Shown here: piece after piece, positions 1 to 11,459 of the stretch
Layout: each line of letters starts with the position of its first letter
Numbering within the stretch: the first letter of the stretch is position 1
Assembly (NCBI GenBank): GCA_013368315.1
Contig: JAACJM010000058.1
Location: 124,001 to 188,000, forward strand
From: Tetrapyrgos nigripes
Taxonomy: Eukaryota > Basidiomycota > Agaricomycetes > Agaricales > Campanellaceae
Length of the DNA stretch: 64,000 bases
Direction: 5' to 3'
Notes under the pieces: generated by a model
What the model was told of the DNA's origin: nothing
Database searches by the model: none
Seen by the model: the letters and a program-made list of their open reading frames with translations, nothing else
Position numbers and translations under genes: made by a program

Positions 1-333
1 TTTCGACCTGTCCAAACGAGATGCTATTGCCTCTTGGGAAGGATCCAACAAAATGGGAAACTCGATGCTGAAAGCCGTCCACAGTTGAGGAGTAGCATAT
101 GCCACGTTACACCATCGTTGGCAGACACGAGCAAGAGTAGATGGGAAGGCGGCCGCGGATTGGTCCTCCTTGGCGGGGATGATGGAGTGGATAAAGATTT
201 CGCTGAGCAATTCAAAAGGTATTTCTTCCGTTAGAGAAGGCTTGTCAACACCCGGTAGGATGGCTTCCGTCAAGTCTCCACCAGCGTTGGGGTCGCGGGC
301 AATGACTTCCTTTTCTCGAAATTCTGAAGACAT
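1..333 (-). CDS. F-box-like protein, N-terminal part, cut by window edge
   Basis: Reading the minus strand from an ATG at 333 gives 111 codons open to the left edge. Residues from about 45 carry an F-box-like pattern: IPFELLSEIFIHSI, then LARVCQRWCNVAYATPQLW. This helix-loop layout with a conserved VCxxW and a terminal xxLW is usual in the many F-box-like proteins of Agaricomycetes. Such proteins typically bind Skp1 in SCF ubiquitin ligases, and their variable C-termini pick the substrate. About 45 residues of charged, Pro/Gly-containing leader come first. The C-terminal part lies outside the window, so the recognition domain cannot be named. Family assignment is from pattern recognition only; a Skp1-binding role is inferred. 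Confidence 0.6.
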   Translation of the reverse strand, partial: MSSEFREKEVIARDPNAGGDLTEAILPGVDKPSLTEEIPFELLSEIFIHSIIPAKEDQSAAAFPSTLARVCQRWCNVAYATPQLWTAFSIEFPILLDPSQEAIASRLDRSK

Positions 334-3300
334 GCAACGAAGATCAGACTCTAAAAAAAGTGCTGACCTCGAGTGCACTCACTGAGAAGTCGCCCTACTA
401 AACATATTTCTTGCCCGGGAAATCTGGGCATGTCGACGTCCAACTTTTTGTACTTGTGTGCGTGTCTGACAGCATTGTACTCCTCAAGCATGTCTTCTTC
501 TTGCTTTTGAGTCTTTCAAATCGCAAGGAAATGATCAGAAATCACACTATAAGTCCTGATCTTGAGGGCACTCACTAAGAAGTCCGTAATGTACTCATCA
601 GTCCCCTGCCGACTGAGGGAGGTTGTAACGCCCATTCCTTCTTTCACTGGGTGATATGACAGAAACTCGTCTCGTCGCAGAGGGTCCAGCAAGGGAAACG
701 TGTTGAAGACAGATAGAAGTTGGATAGAAGGACAGTTTTTCAAGCTTCGGCCCTTCGATGTTCGTTGTGATTCACGTGACTGGCATGCATCTCTGAAGCT
801 TCCAAGATCCAGTGCGGTGACGAGTATCGGAAGAGTGAAGTCGCAAAGGCAAAAGCTTTCAGGGGAGGAGGCATGACGATCGAGTTAGGGATCAAAAAAT
901 GTTTTGCCGATCATTCTCACGGAAAATCATACGCTGCCAGTACAATACAGTACTAGTGTGAGTGTACGTACCGAGCACAAGGCAGCCTGAGGCAGGGATT
1001 ACAGTGAACCCAGCAAAAAAGAGTTCACAAATGCAAAGTATTCGATACATTGAGAAAGTAAGAGTACCGCTTCTGGAGTCAGCCTTTCGTCATAGACATC
1101 TGACTGTTTTGTGGACTTAGCTCGTTTGCTTCATCCGTTGGACTTGCAATTGCAAGCACTTCCTCGACAGTTGAGCAGTTGGACGTTACATGCACTCCGA
1201 GTTGGAGAGGCAGTACGACATTGCCGTTGTCATGCAATTGTCGATTACATTGGTAGTATGTAGATCATTCTAGAGAAATAAATACCTCAGCTCCGACTCG
1301 GAGCTGATGCGTGGCCTAAAGCAAAAGAGTGCTAATGGATGTTTGGTGGATGTGGTTGCGAAGTGGGTCGCACAGCCTATCTAATGCCTATCAAACCCTT
1401 GATTACGTCGCGCCCTCTGTCAAAAATGTTTACAGTGGAGCTGAGCTGCGCGTCGACCTGAAGAAGTTTTGGCGAAGTAGAGTCCTGTGCAAGAACTAGC
1501 GTCTTAAGCCAATGTCAGACACAAACAAGAACTGTCGCCACCGACATCATTCACAACATTCGCAGTAATGAGTTCGCCGCCGAACACTTGTAGTAGGTAT
1601 TCTGACCCCACTTCTGTCAGTGCTTTGGCATGGACTTCATCTTCAGAATGCCTAAGGAAAGTCGTCCTGGACGGCGCGATGGGGACGGAGTAGTCACGAT
1701 TCAGACGTGTTGTGTAGATCGAAAATAGCAGTTGTCACTTCAATGGAGGCTCAGATTCTTGAAAGAAATTGAACATCATTTGAAACTGAGTGCAACCAAA
1801 AGGATTTGAGTGACCGCAGCATAATTAGAGGCGTTGGACAGTATCTCGCAGGCGATAAACGCATCTGACTCACCAACACCATCCTAAAACACATCCCGGG
1901 AGCAAAACACGAAGGACCACATTATCAATCTGCCAGCATCATAGCAGCATAAACGCAGCACGCTATTTATCTTGTACTCCCGTACGGCCGGGAGACTTCA
2001 AGTCAATAATTCCCAAAACCGAAGATAGTCTAGTCTGACTTTGGGAAAGAGGAAAGAGATGACGCAGACAGCATCCGAAAAACTCTGGAGAAAACAACAC
2101 GTTGAGCACCTTTCTGTGTCTTTCGCAAAGAAAACCAGGGATGCAAGACGTACTTCAAGACTGTCAAAGTGAGTCAGAGGCTCTCAGCCAGCCATCAAAC
2201 TTTTTTCGAGTCATATTTTCGGTGATATTGAGTATGTTTTCGGGCCAAGGGCTGCCAGGAGTTCAAGTACAATAGAATAGGCAGGACTAGCATCAATGCA
2301 CGGAAAAATGGGTCCTTCAGGGAGGAGCATAGTCTTCCCTAGGCAGACTCGATGCTCGGTACGCTTGCTTAATGACTCGGAGGTGCAAGCGCTAACACTG
2401 TGACGGTTCCTGAGGCAACACGATCACACGATAGTCACGCTCACGCTGCGACGCATTGTAGCGCCGTGGCGCGTCCAGGCCAGAGCCTTCGAGGTTGCTT
2501 CGAGGTTTGAGACATCACTTGCATCCAAGGCACTGATTAAGACAGTAGATCGATGGAATAGGCATAATTCTCCTTGGAGTATATCTGCAACGAATCCTTA
2601 AATCTGTAGACAGATCAGCCACCTTGATGTGTGTTTCGGATCTCACTTTAGCCTTTGAGCTTCTTACTCAGTAAACGAGCGGTGAAAATGCGCTGATCTT
2701 ATCAGAGCAAAGCATGATGCCTGCATCAACATACTTGGCCAGGGCAAGATCCTACATACCGGAAACGCGATTTTTGGAATCTCTCTATTCCGCCACGGCC
2801 TGCCGCTTTTCCAGAAGAGTAAGTGACATCGGCAGAAAATTCCACTGAGTATCCGATCACATAGACTACTATCACTTTGCAACATATTGTTGGTGGGGAC
2901 GAGCTGGTCATACGCGCTAGGGTACCTCTATTCTATCAGAGACCTCGTTCCGATATATTCTTCGTGTCCCAGCATCCTGCAATGAGGCAAATCCTATGAT
3001 AAGGCTTGCGCATCCACTTATAGTTCAGATTCCCAAATATTAGCGTGTATCTGTTCTGATGCAACGTGTACAGGTAAGTTGTACCATGTATGTCAAAATT
3101 ACGGTGAATGGAGCATTTACTGGGGTCCTTCTGGGAGCTTCTGATACATCGTATCGCGGTAATCCACAACTGTCCGACAGATCTGAAAACACGAGGTTGG
3201 GAGAAAGTTGACTATGTAGTAGACTCTGGCAAGTGCACCACACTGACTTTTGCGCGATGGAATTCTCGGTCTGGTCTAAAATTTTTCAAATTTACGTGAT

Positions 3301-3471
3301 AGTAGTTGACAGAAGATAATGTGTGCAGTAAAAAGAATGAGAAAAAGAGATAGATTGAGCGTAGCGAGTGGGCATATCCGGAAGCGAAGAACATAAGTGA
3401 AGAAAACGAGAAGTACAAGGACATGCGGACGTAAAAAAATTCATCGTGCCGGAAGTTTGGACCTCCGGTAA
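334..3471. other. Intergenic stretch, no intact gene recognised
   Basis: No convincing gene is seen over about 3.1 kb. Between 516 and 743 the minus strand has a 75-codon open stretch that could be a decayed exon. A motif of about 20 bases (agtgcactcactgagaagtc near 372 and its variant near 569) appears twice, 197 bases apart, in the same orientation. This suggests a short internal duplication in a former gene. The rest (760-3470) has only short open frames with no family signature. Confidence 0.4.
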
Positions 3472-5226
3472 TCAGTCTTTCTTGACCTTACCTAGTGGGG
3501 TTTTCGTCATGACTGTGAGGACCTCGTAAAGAGCCTGGAAAAAGGATAGAATCTCAGAATACACAGCTGTGGCACCGGAAAACACGAGGCCACTTACGTC
3601 GGCAGCAGCCATGGTGGTCAGTTCGGCGTTGGTGTCATACGCAGGAGCAACTTCGACGATATCAGCGGATACGATATGGATACCATCCAAACCCCTTAGA
3701 ATAGCGCGGAGTTCACGAGTTGTCCAACCACCAGTCTCTGGAGTTCCAGTAGCTGGGGCGAACGCGGGATCAATAGAGTCAATCTGCAATGGTACCAGGT
3801 ATGTCATCGAGTCAGGAGGACACAAAAAACGGGAGGTTGATGGACGCTCTCACATCGATAGACAAGTAAACAGGATTGTTCCCGACAGTTTCGCGGATTT
3901 TCTTCACGATACCATCAACACCTGGATTATAGTCAGATCCGACAACGCAATGTGGTGACCCATTTGGCTTACCGATAATATCGATTTCCCTCGCCTCAAT
4001 CCTGAGGAATCCAGCATCGTCGTCATTTTCGTAGTCTTCGAGTCCCGAGAGGGTGGTGCGGATGGCGCCATGCTGTTAAAGGACAAACTAGGATCAAAGA
4101 AATCACAGAAAGATACCAGAGGAAAAGAAAAGGAACGGGGAAATCGAAACAAGAAGCACTTGCAATTGATGAGCCATTCTTAATGAGTCCCTCCTGAGCG
4201 GCATGATAGAAGTAGGTGCCATGGTTGATGGCAGCCTGATCGGTGGGTGCGCCCCCGAACACGGAAGGTTTCCAAGTATCTAGGTCCGAAATATTAGCAT
4301 ACTATTCGTTACTGGTATTGAACGCATTGTACTCACCAAGGTGAGAATCGAAGTGGATAACGGAGATGGCACCGTATGCAGAGTAGATTGAACGAAGAAG
4401 AGGAAGGACAATAGTATGGTCACCACCGAGAGTAATGATGCGAGGGTGGTTTTTGCCGTCAGCAGAGATAGGAACCAAGGGCTCCCCAGTGAGGGAGTCG
4501 TTGCCAAGAGGAGTGAAGGTATCACGGTGAAGCAGTGCTTTGTGACCGTCCTCGATTTGTTTGACGGCGAAAGCATTATCATAGGGCCTAACAGACACTG
4601 TCAGCAAGCTCGTCACCGATATCGATTGGCAATACTCACGTTACGGGGATGTCGCCGCAGTCTACAATTCGTAGGCCAGATTTGAAAGGATTGAACTCGA
4701 GCGGGACATTGTATCCGCCATACAGGTTGAGACGACGAGAACCAGCACGAATACCAGCTAGAAGGACAGTCGTCAGAGATGGACGGTGAGGAAGCAAAGC
4801 AGAAGAAAGCACTAACAAGGACCAAAACGTGCACCAGGGCGGTAGCTAGTTCCGGTATCCTGCAAAATGATTAGAATCTCGTCAAGAGCATGAAGGTCCG
4901 AGACTCACGAAGGGTGCGCCAAGAAAGGCTATGTCGAAAGGTACATCTCGCTCACGTCCAAGGCATTGGACCCAGGGAAGCTTGCTGAAGGTTGTAATGC
5001 CAGAAAAGATGGCATCCGCAGTGACTGGAACGATAATCCTGATTTAGGTCAAGTCGACAACCATATAAGGTCAATGCTTACCTTCGCCGTTAGCTCCTCG
5101 ATAGAGCGGCTCGGTCGGGAAGCGTACAAAGTCCAACGGAACTTGATCAGCGTGCTCATGGTTGTGAGCAGAGGAGGCAGAAGCAAGAGCAGCAGCGAGG
5201 AAAGAGATAGAGACGGAGAGCTTCAT
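3472..5226 (-). CDS. Secreted agmatinase-family ureohydrolase (10 exons, 401 aa)
   Basis: Exons on the minus strand: 5226-5082, 5024-4909, 4859-4817, 4757-4640, 4587-4337, 4279-4164, 4072-3973, 3921-3854, 3783-3598, 3534-3472. They sum to 402 codons with every phase matching. The family's binuclear manganese ligands are visible: GGDHT, HFDSHLD (completed across a splice) and SIDIDSIDPAFAPATGTPE. It therefore looks catalytically complete for hydrolysis of agmatine or another guanidino compound to urea and an amine. The start at 5226 gives a hydrophobic signal peptide (about 20 residues, ending near ASASSA), so the product probably enters the secretory pathway, unlike cytosolic arginase. Intron 6 must use a GC donor. 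The true substrate is not shown by sequence alone: guanidinobutyrase and related activities share this fold. Confidence 0.88.
4073..4163 (-). other. GC-AG intron inside the agmatinase gene
   Basis: Minus-strand intron with donor GCAAGT and acceptor AACAG. Using the GC donor keeps phase 0 and joins SSI to HGAIRTTLSG, the expected family sequence. The nearest GT donor, two bases further in, shifts the frame into stops. Confidence 0.75.
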
Positions 5227-5593
5227 CGTGCAATTGCAAACACAATGGGAATGGAATGGCAAGGAAGCGGTCTCAGATTAGGTCCTTAAATGAAACCCAG
5301 GTAGCCAAGTATCACGTCATAAAAACTGGGGAAAATCCACAAGAATCCGGATATCATAAATTGTAAATCGGGAGGACTCATGTTTTGCCTTGAGGTGATG
5401 GTTAGTCCCTAACTCCTTCTAAAGGCTTGGATTACTCACATCCGTCAGATTGGCCGCGGCGCCAAGATCAATAGCTGGAAAAGCGTTAGGGTTGACTTAA
5501 ATAAAGAGCTCTCATAAGGCTATGGTCTCCCGGACCTTCCTATCAGAATTGCAAACTTTTTCAGCTCTTGTCAAATTCTTTATCGCTTTCCCA

Positions 5594-7622
5594 ATGGCAC
5601 TCACCAATTCCCCAACCGAAAGGCAGCCATTGCTATCCCAATCTTCCACCCCGACCACGACCTATGACAATGTGGCAACGCCCTCCTCCTCGTCGACGGA
5701 GATCAACTTTAGCACGTCGCAAGTGGAAGGACCGAGCCAGTCTGGCGGTTTCAAGTCGGAGCTCAAACTTTTCAAAGCCCTCCTCGTCGATTCCATTCCT
5801 GGCAAGTCTAGACTTCTTTTTTTCATTGACCTCGAGTTTGACTTCTATGCACCAGTTATCTTGTCCTATATCCTTCAAAATTCTATCCAGACTATATCTG
5901 TTGTAGTCGTCGGGCGTCTTGGCCCAGATGAGCTATCTGTCGCAGCTTTTTCGCTCATGTTGGCATTTGTAACTGGCGAGTAGTCGTCAGCTTTTCTTCG
6001 TACAAGGATGATCCTAGGACATTTGTACAGGTTGGGTTGTGGCACTTGGTGGAACGACTGCTCTTGATACTCTTGGATCGCAAGCGTTCACCGGTAGTCC
6101 TAGGCCGACAGACCTCTCAATTCATTTTCAACGATGCTTAATTCTACTCTGGTTTCTCTTGGTTCCTGTTTGTTTTTTGTGGGCGTACATCGAACCGGTT
6201 CTGCTTGCATTGGGTCAATCAGAGGATCTCAGTCGTGGTGTACAGACCTTCTTGCGTATCCTTATTTATGGTGCGCCTGGATACATTGGATTTGAGAGTT
6301 TGAAAAAATATCTTCAGTGTCAAGGTTTGTCACCGAGTTTTCAAGTTATGAAGCTGTGTCTAATATGTTTATCTAGGCATTATGGGAGCATCAACTGTCG
6401 TCCTCATCATCATTTGCCCCATCAACTTGGGCTTAAACATCGCATTAGTGCATTACACGAAGCTGAAGCTTCTAGGCTCACCCGTCGCCCTCTCAATAGT
6501 CTACTGGCTTGCGTTCTTCTTCCTTGCAGCGTACACCTGCTTTTCACCAACGCACAGACGTAATGGAACCTGGGGTGGACTTCGTTTGGCGGATGTATTC
6601 CATTTCAAAAGTTGCATTGCATTCCTGAGACTAGCACTTCCTGGTATCTTGATGGTTGGCACTGAGTGGTCAGTTGCTTGATTCTCCTTTCATTGAGCTC
6701 GCATTCATCATAAAACCTCTGAATCCAGGGCCGCCTTTGAAATCGTCGCTTTAGCTGCTGGTCGTCTCGGTGCTCTTCCGCTTGCTGCCCAGTCTGTTAT
6801 CATGACCTTTGACCAAAGTGAGTTAATTTCTTTGCTTCTAATGTCTCGTATTCCATCTCAACGATACTCTTAACCAGTCCTGAACACTCTCCCATTCGGA
6901 ATAGGCGTCGCTGCCTCGAACCGAGTCGGAAATCTCATTGGTTCGCGTTCTGCAGTAGGAGCCAAGCATGCTGCCCATACTGCTGCTCTCCTCAGTGTCG
7001 TCGTCGGGGTAGTGGTTATGATCACGCTCATAGCTTGTCGCGATGTACGTGTCTTGTGACCTCTTTCCGATTGGTCTCTGTTCTTCTCCTGTTATGCTTC
7101 GTGCATTTCTCATCATACTATGGAATTCCTTTACTGCAGGTCTGTGGATACGTCATGAGCGATGACGCCGAGGTTGTCAAGCTCGTTAGCGTCGTGATGC
7201 CCCTTGTTGCATCTTTTCAAATTTCTGACGGACTTGCTGGGTCTTGTGGAGGGTCTCTTCGTGGACTCGGTCGGCAACACCTCGGAGCCATCTTCAATTT
7301 CGTCGCATACTACGTGATCGCACTTCCTCTTGGGATTGGGCTGGCTTTCCGTCGTGGAATGGGATTGCAAGGGCTTTGGATTGGTAGGCGTCATCTTTCC
7401 ATCTTCACTCTTCTCCAATAACGCATCTCTTCTTCTCCTTGCCGGGCAGGTCAAGTCGTTGGTCTCACTGTTGTCGGTCTGAGCGAATACGCAGTAGTTT
7501 GGCTCGGAACTAATTGGGAAATGGAGGTGGAGAAAGGTGTGCAGCGGAACGCTGAAGAGGCTAAAAGGCTACGTGCCGGAGAGCGTTCACCTGCGTACGC
7601 CGACATTGATACAGAGAATTGA
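5594..7622 (+). CDS. MATE-family multidrug/toxin efflux transporter (7 exons, 546 aa)
   Basis: Exons 5594-5975, 6031-6324, 6377-6668, 6729-6817, 6878-7044, 7140-7383 and 7450-7622 give 546 residues with consistent phases. MATE signatures include [44 protein letters not shown] and the LQGLWIGQVVGL end. They indicate two bundles of six helices, an H+ or Na+ antiporter that exports organic cations or metabolites, probably across the plasma or vacuolar membrane. An ATG 72 bases upstream (5522) is in frame and would add 24 residues. I prefer 5594 because RQPLLSQ then lies near the terminus, as in homologues. Intron 1 appears to use a GC donor (GCGAGT at 5976), since that splice gives the family spacing [13 protein letters not shown] donor at 5967 joined to an acceptor at 6016 is a weaker alternative. 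Confidence 0.88.
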
Positions 7623-8569
7623 AAGGAAACGAAAGGTGAATGTCCTCCAACACATGTAAATTCTTTTCTCTCTCTTCCTTTTGTACTACTGTGGATGGTA
7701 TTTCGACTTATCCTGTAGATAACAAGCATATGATGTACATTTGAGCTAGATTGTTCGTCAGTGGAGAAAGGGGCCGGGCGTGTATCTTGCGGCTTATGAA
7801 GGTGAAGGTGCCAAAGAAGACGTATGTGAAGAGGAAAGTGAAGAGTGTCCGAGGCATGAGGTTCCTTCGGTGGGCGAAGACAAGAGATAAGAGTTATGAG
7901 GTTTATACAAAGTATCAAAACATGCAGATCCAGACGGCTTGAACATCGGTAGCCGTTCGAGTATGGAGAAGAGCGGTTTGAAGACGCTGGGAATGGTTTG
8001 GGATGGTTATGGTCCAGATGGCCGCTTCGCGAGTTGTTTGTGATCAACCATAACGTCGTCGTGACAGGTCTCCATTCTACCTTCTTCAACCAATGGCCAT
8101 AGCCCGTGAACGAGCCCCATAGACATGCACCCTCCTCAGACTCCGCCTGTGCAATGTAGACGGTCCAAGATGTTGAGTACTTCCTCTGTCTTTGGTGACT
8201 GTAGGACTGACTGGCAACAGGACGAGCAGCTAGCAAATGCAGGAACGGACTGGAGAGAACTAGCTGGGCGACTAGATGCATTCACTAGCTTGAAAGCGGA
8301 AATGGGAACTGTGAAATGGAGAGAAGAGATACATAGTGAAAATCAACTGAGATTGGTGGATTACTGCGTTCTGCGTTATACTCCCTGCCCCTCTTCATTT
8401 TGCGCCAAATTCCTCTTCAGTGTCTAATGCTCCACATCTTGATCTGACTGTCTTCGTCACGCTGAGCCTTTCGGTGATTTTCAACGCAGCCTTCAACCAT
8501 CCGATCCTCAACACGTCTCTGGCCCTGTTCTTTCGTTGCCGTGACTGACATGTCTACAATAAAACTGAC
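7623..8569. other. Intergenic stretch downstream of the MATE gene
   Basis: Probably 3' UTR of the transporter followed by spacer. A 276-codon open frame on the minus strand overlaps the last transporter exon. It has no recognisable domain and looks like an antisense shadow. Confidence 0.4.
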
Positions 8570-9114
8570 TTCCTCCAGACAAACCTTTTCTCATGACCAG
8601 TCTACTCTCAGTTTCAAACATCTCAATTGCCTTGAATCAGTCATAGGTTTCCACTAGTGTGTAGGAACTTGGGAATGCCGATAGAAGGACCTCGATACTT
8701 GAGCTTCACAAACTAATTCCCTGGAATCTTGTTGATGAGGCATTGAGCTGTAGTTCCTCGTTTCTCAAAATCTCTGGAACTATCTGGTCCTCTATGGTGG
8801 ATTAGGCATGACAATTAGGCAATGAGCAAGTCCAGAACAAGAGTAGGTAAGTCTTCACCGAGTCGATGCCCCGTAAGTAATGACATATTACTAGCTAGAT
8901 CCGCCGTACCTAAGATATCAAGACCTGGAGACTCCTCAAAACCTGTTCATTGGCCAAACTTCGTTCATATCGGATGTTCAGAAGCTCACGTCGGATCAGC
9001 TCATACATTCCCTATACCCTTCAATGCTGAAGATGGTCTATCAAGGCCGTCCAATACTGGATTCCTGAATCCTCAGCGGCCATTTGTTTCCGATGTACCA
9101 GGCCTCCTGGAGCG

Positions 9115-9122
9115 TATATAAG
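9115..9122 (+). promoter_or_regulatory. TATA box of cerato-platanin 1
   Basis: TATATAAG lies 85 bases before the ATG and is followed by a leader shared with the paralogous copy, where the matching site is TTTATAAG. Confidence 0.6.
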
Positions 9123-9199
9123 CTGGACATGCAGCACTTATTTCCCCAGAGCTCGTCCTCGATATTCAGCCTCTACAACTCGCACCACTCATCCTCACG

Positions 9200-9637
9200 A
9201 TGAAATTCTTCACTGGCCTCACCTCTGCCGCCTTTCTACTCCTCCCATCCATCACAGGTGCCGTCCAACTCCGGTACGACAACCACTACGACGATCCCAG
9301 CGCTTCGCTGACCACCGTCGCATGCTCTGACGGTGCCAACGGTCTCATCACTCGTTTTGGGTTCCAAACGATCGGGGATATCCCTGGGTTCCCTCACATC
9401 GGTGCAGCACAAGCCGTTGCCGGATGGAACTCGACCAATTGCGGAACGTGCTGGAAATTGTCTTACACCAACAGTGGGAAAACCAAGTCCATCAACGTTC
9501 TGGCAATTGACCACGCCGGTACTGGGTTTAATGTCGCTCAGGCTGCTATGGACGAGTTGACTGGTGGACGAGCGGTTGAACTCGGGGTTGTGGATGTTAC
9601 TGCTAGTCAAGTCGCAGCGTCGAGCTGCGGATTGTAA
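9200..9637 (+). CDS. Cerato-platanin 1 (secreted, 145 aa)
   Basis: Uninterrupted coding sequence. Residues 1-20 form a signal peptide (hydrophobic run AAFLLLPSITG). The mature part is a single cerato-platanin domain with the SDGANGLITRFG signature, GWNSTNCGTCWKL, LAIDHAGTGFNVAQ and a C-terminal CGL. The four disulphide cysteines are present (42, 81, 84, 143). The family consists of small secreted double-psi beta-barrel proteins, related to expansins, that bind chitin oligomers. They act at the fungal surface and as elicitors in plant-interacting species. The ATG sits 85 bases after a TATA box, and a GT-AG intron (9641-9691) lies 3 bases after the stop. The closest relative in the window is copy 2. 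Family assignment is firm; whether this one is an elicitor or a wall protein cannot be told. Confidence 0.95.
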   Translation: MKFFTGLTSAAFLLLPSITGAVQLRYDNHYDDPSASLTTVACSDGANGLITRFGFQTIGDIPGFPHIGAAQAVAGWNSTNCGTCWKLSYTNSGKTKSINVLAIDHAGTGFNVAQAAMDELTGGRAVELGVVDVTASQVAASSCGL

Positions 9638-9640
9638 TCG

Positions 9641-9691
9641 GTGAGTTTCTCAACGGGTGAAAGAGCGACTTTCACTAACTTCTGACAATAG
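9641..9691 (+). other. Intron in the 3' UTR of cerato-platanin 1
   Basis: GTGAGT donor 3 bases after TAA, a CTAAC branch-like motif and a CAATAG acceptor; 51 nt. Equivalent introns follow the other three cerato-platanin genes. Confidence 0.65.
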
Positions 9692-9700
9692 ATCCTATTG

Positions 9701-10355
9701 GGGCTCTTTGACACGTAATATTTTGTACTACGACTTTGTTGCGTTCAATTATTGGACTGTCATGAATCTGTACGCGCTTGTGCTCATTCAGAGCAGTAGT
9801 TACGCCTATTGTTCAAAGTTGTTTTCGTTTTCAGTCTTGAGTTTGTCTTGAGCAAGGCTAGTTTCAGTCTCTGTCCAGTAATCCACTTTTGGCAGACTTG
9901 GAAGTACGGTTGTATCCGAGAGTCCTCAAGCTAAGTACACTCGGAGTCATTGTACCACCCGCGTTTTTAAATTTTTGCACTGAGAAATTTCTTACTCCGA
10001 AATGTAAACCATGTCCATGACCGCCACTGCTCCTCTCTTCTCTCTACTTCTCTGCTTAAACCGCAAAGAGATTTCATCCATAATCTTTGCATAATCTTCA
10101 CCGTAGATCTAATAAAAACTCGAGGATACAGCACGGAGGCTGACACGCCCTTTACTTTCTGACCACGTTGATGATGCGGAGCTCGGTTATAGCCTTTCAA
10201 GCTCTTGGAACGACTATCAGGAACTAAAGATAGAAGCTTGAAGAGAACCTACCTATGTCTCATGAAAGGAATTGCGCTGCAAAAGGAGTTTCATGGGTTT
10301 AGCTATAGGTGTGTTCTATCTCCCTTTTGGATAAACCACTAACTCCAACGAAGCC
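9701..10355. other. Spacer between the duplicated segments
   Basis: 3' UTR and spacer sequence; no gene recognised. Short antisense frames (for example 9967-10200) have no family features. Confidence 0.35.
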
Positions 10356-10607
10356 ATGGCCTCGTTCACCTTTCAAGACTTTCTTTTCTCCGCCGGTCAT
10401 CGTCCAAGCTATCTCCTCTGCCTCGGAGCCCTGCTCTGCGATGCAATTTACGCTCTAGATCAACCGCGTCGACTCCAAACGAGCCTGAGTTCTGTCAAAA
10501 GATATCTCTGTATATGCTCTGCTGGTTGGCGAATGTATGTTCCCATCATCGTATTCCTTGCAGTAACTGTCCTGATTGCTTTTCTCCAGTTCCCGTGCTT
10601 CTTATAA
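10356..10607 (+). CDS. Hypothetical small hydrophobic protein
   Basis: An 83-codon frame starts at ATGGCCTCG with two hydrophobic segments, LLCLGALLCDAIYAL and MYVPIIVFLAVTVLIAFL. An alternative reading removes a 55-nt candidate intron (GTATGT from 10533 to CTCCAG at 10587) and gives about 79 residues ending at a TGA near 10647. In that case the second hydrophobic segment is intron. I recognise no family. It lies in the spacer between two duplicated cerato-platanin segments and may be a relic of a longer gene. Confidence 0.22.
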   Translation: MASFTFQDFLFSAGHRPSYLLCLGALLCDAIYALDQPRRLQTSLSSVKRYLCICSAGWRMYVPIIVFLAVTVLIAFLQFPCFL

Positions 10608-11373
10608 ACAAGCCTCAGACAAAAGTTACCTACCTCGCAGAGGATTGATGCTTGCCAAGACAACGATTTTCCCTACAGCGGATCTCAGTGACAGCTTGTG
10701 CGTCTTTCTACCATTGCCTGATCGACCCTTAGCTCATTACGATGTAGTCAGGGCGCAAACCTGATTCCCTTCTCACCTTGTGATCACTCTGCTCTCAACT
10801 TTGAGCATCTTAACTACTTTAGGCTGGTCATAGGGTTTCGCCAGTGTATAGGAAAAGATGCCGGATACTATAGAGAGACCGAATCGATGTTTGACTGGAC
10901 CATTGTTGACGCGGTGCAGAGCAGGAAAAATTCTTGAACTGTTCGTTTTCCGAGAACGCATTTGGAGGAGGAGGAGGACGACTTTATTTGGAATGGTCTG
11001 CTCCTCAAGAGGTAGCTTGGCAGCGGCAGAGTGTAGAACAAGCCGAGAACACTTGTAGGCAAACCTTCGCCGAATCGATTGCCTGGAACTAATGACAGAT
11101 ATAGTCATCTAGGACCGGCTGGACCTCGTACCTAGGACATCTTCAAGAGTTTTGGTGGTGATCATTTGACTCCCTAGGTCTTCAGTTTGCCGGCTATAAC
11201 AGGATATCAAAACCTCTAGAAGCTCACGTTAGATCAATGTTCCATACAGCTCATATATTCCCTATACCCTTCGACGCTGAAGATGGTCTTTTAAGGCCGC
11301 CTGACAGTCCAATATTGGATTCCTGAATCCTCAGCGGTCATTTGTGTCCGATGTACCAAACCTCCTGGTAGCG

Positions 11374-11381
11374 TTTATAAG
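11374..11381 (+). promoter_or_regulatory. TATA-like box of cerato-platanin 2
   Basis: TTTATAAG is at the position matching TATATAAG of copy 1 and has the same downstream leader. It differs by one base from the stronger TATA of copy 1. Confidence 0.55.
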
Positions 11382-11459
11382 CTGGACATACAGCACCTAT
11401 TTCCCCAGAGCTCGTCCTCGACAGTTCAGCCTCAACAACTCGCACCACTCATTCTCACG

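Larger units (their letters stand above)
8570..9700 (+). repeat. Tandem segmental duplication, copy A (promoter + cerato-platanin 1)
   Basis: Alignable with copy B (about 10755-11960). Shared blocks include the distal stretch near 8607/10788, the block near 8640/10828, the block near 8985/11220 (ccctatacccttc), the TATA region and leader (ccccagagctcgtcctcga), the coding region and the intron after the stop codon. Several indels separate the copies. Both lie in the same orientation, about 2.2 kb apart. Confidence 0.8.

Noticed and set aside
5522..5593. Upstream start for the MATE gene
   Set aside because: In frame and possible, but the downstream ATG gives an N-terminus ([12 protein letters not shown]) closer to the family; kept only as an alternative.
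7451..8281. Long (276-codon) minus-strand open frame
   Set aside because: It overlaps the last MATE exon antisense, has no domain or signal, and no plausible splice partners; treated as a shadow.
9236..9610. Antisense frame over cerato-platanin 1
   Set aside because: Mirror of a well-supported gene with no features of its own.
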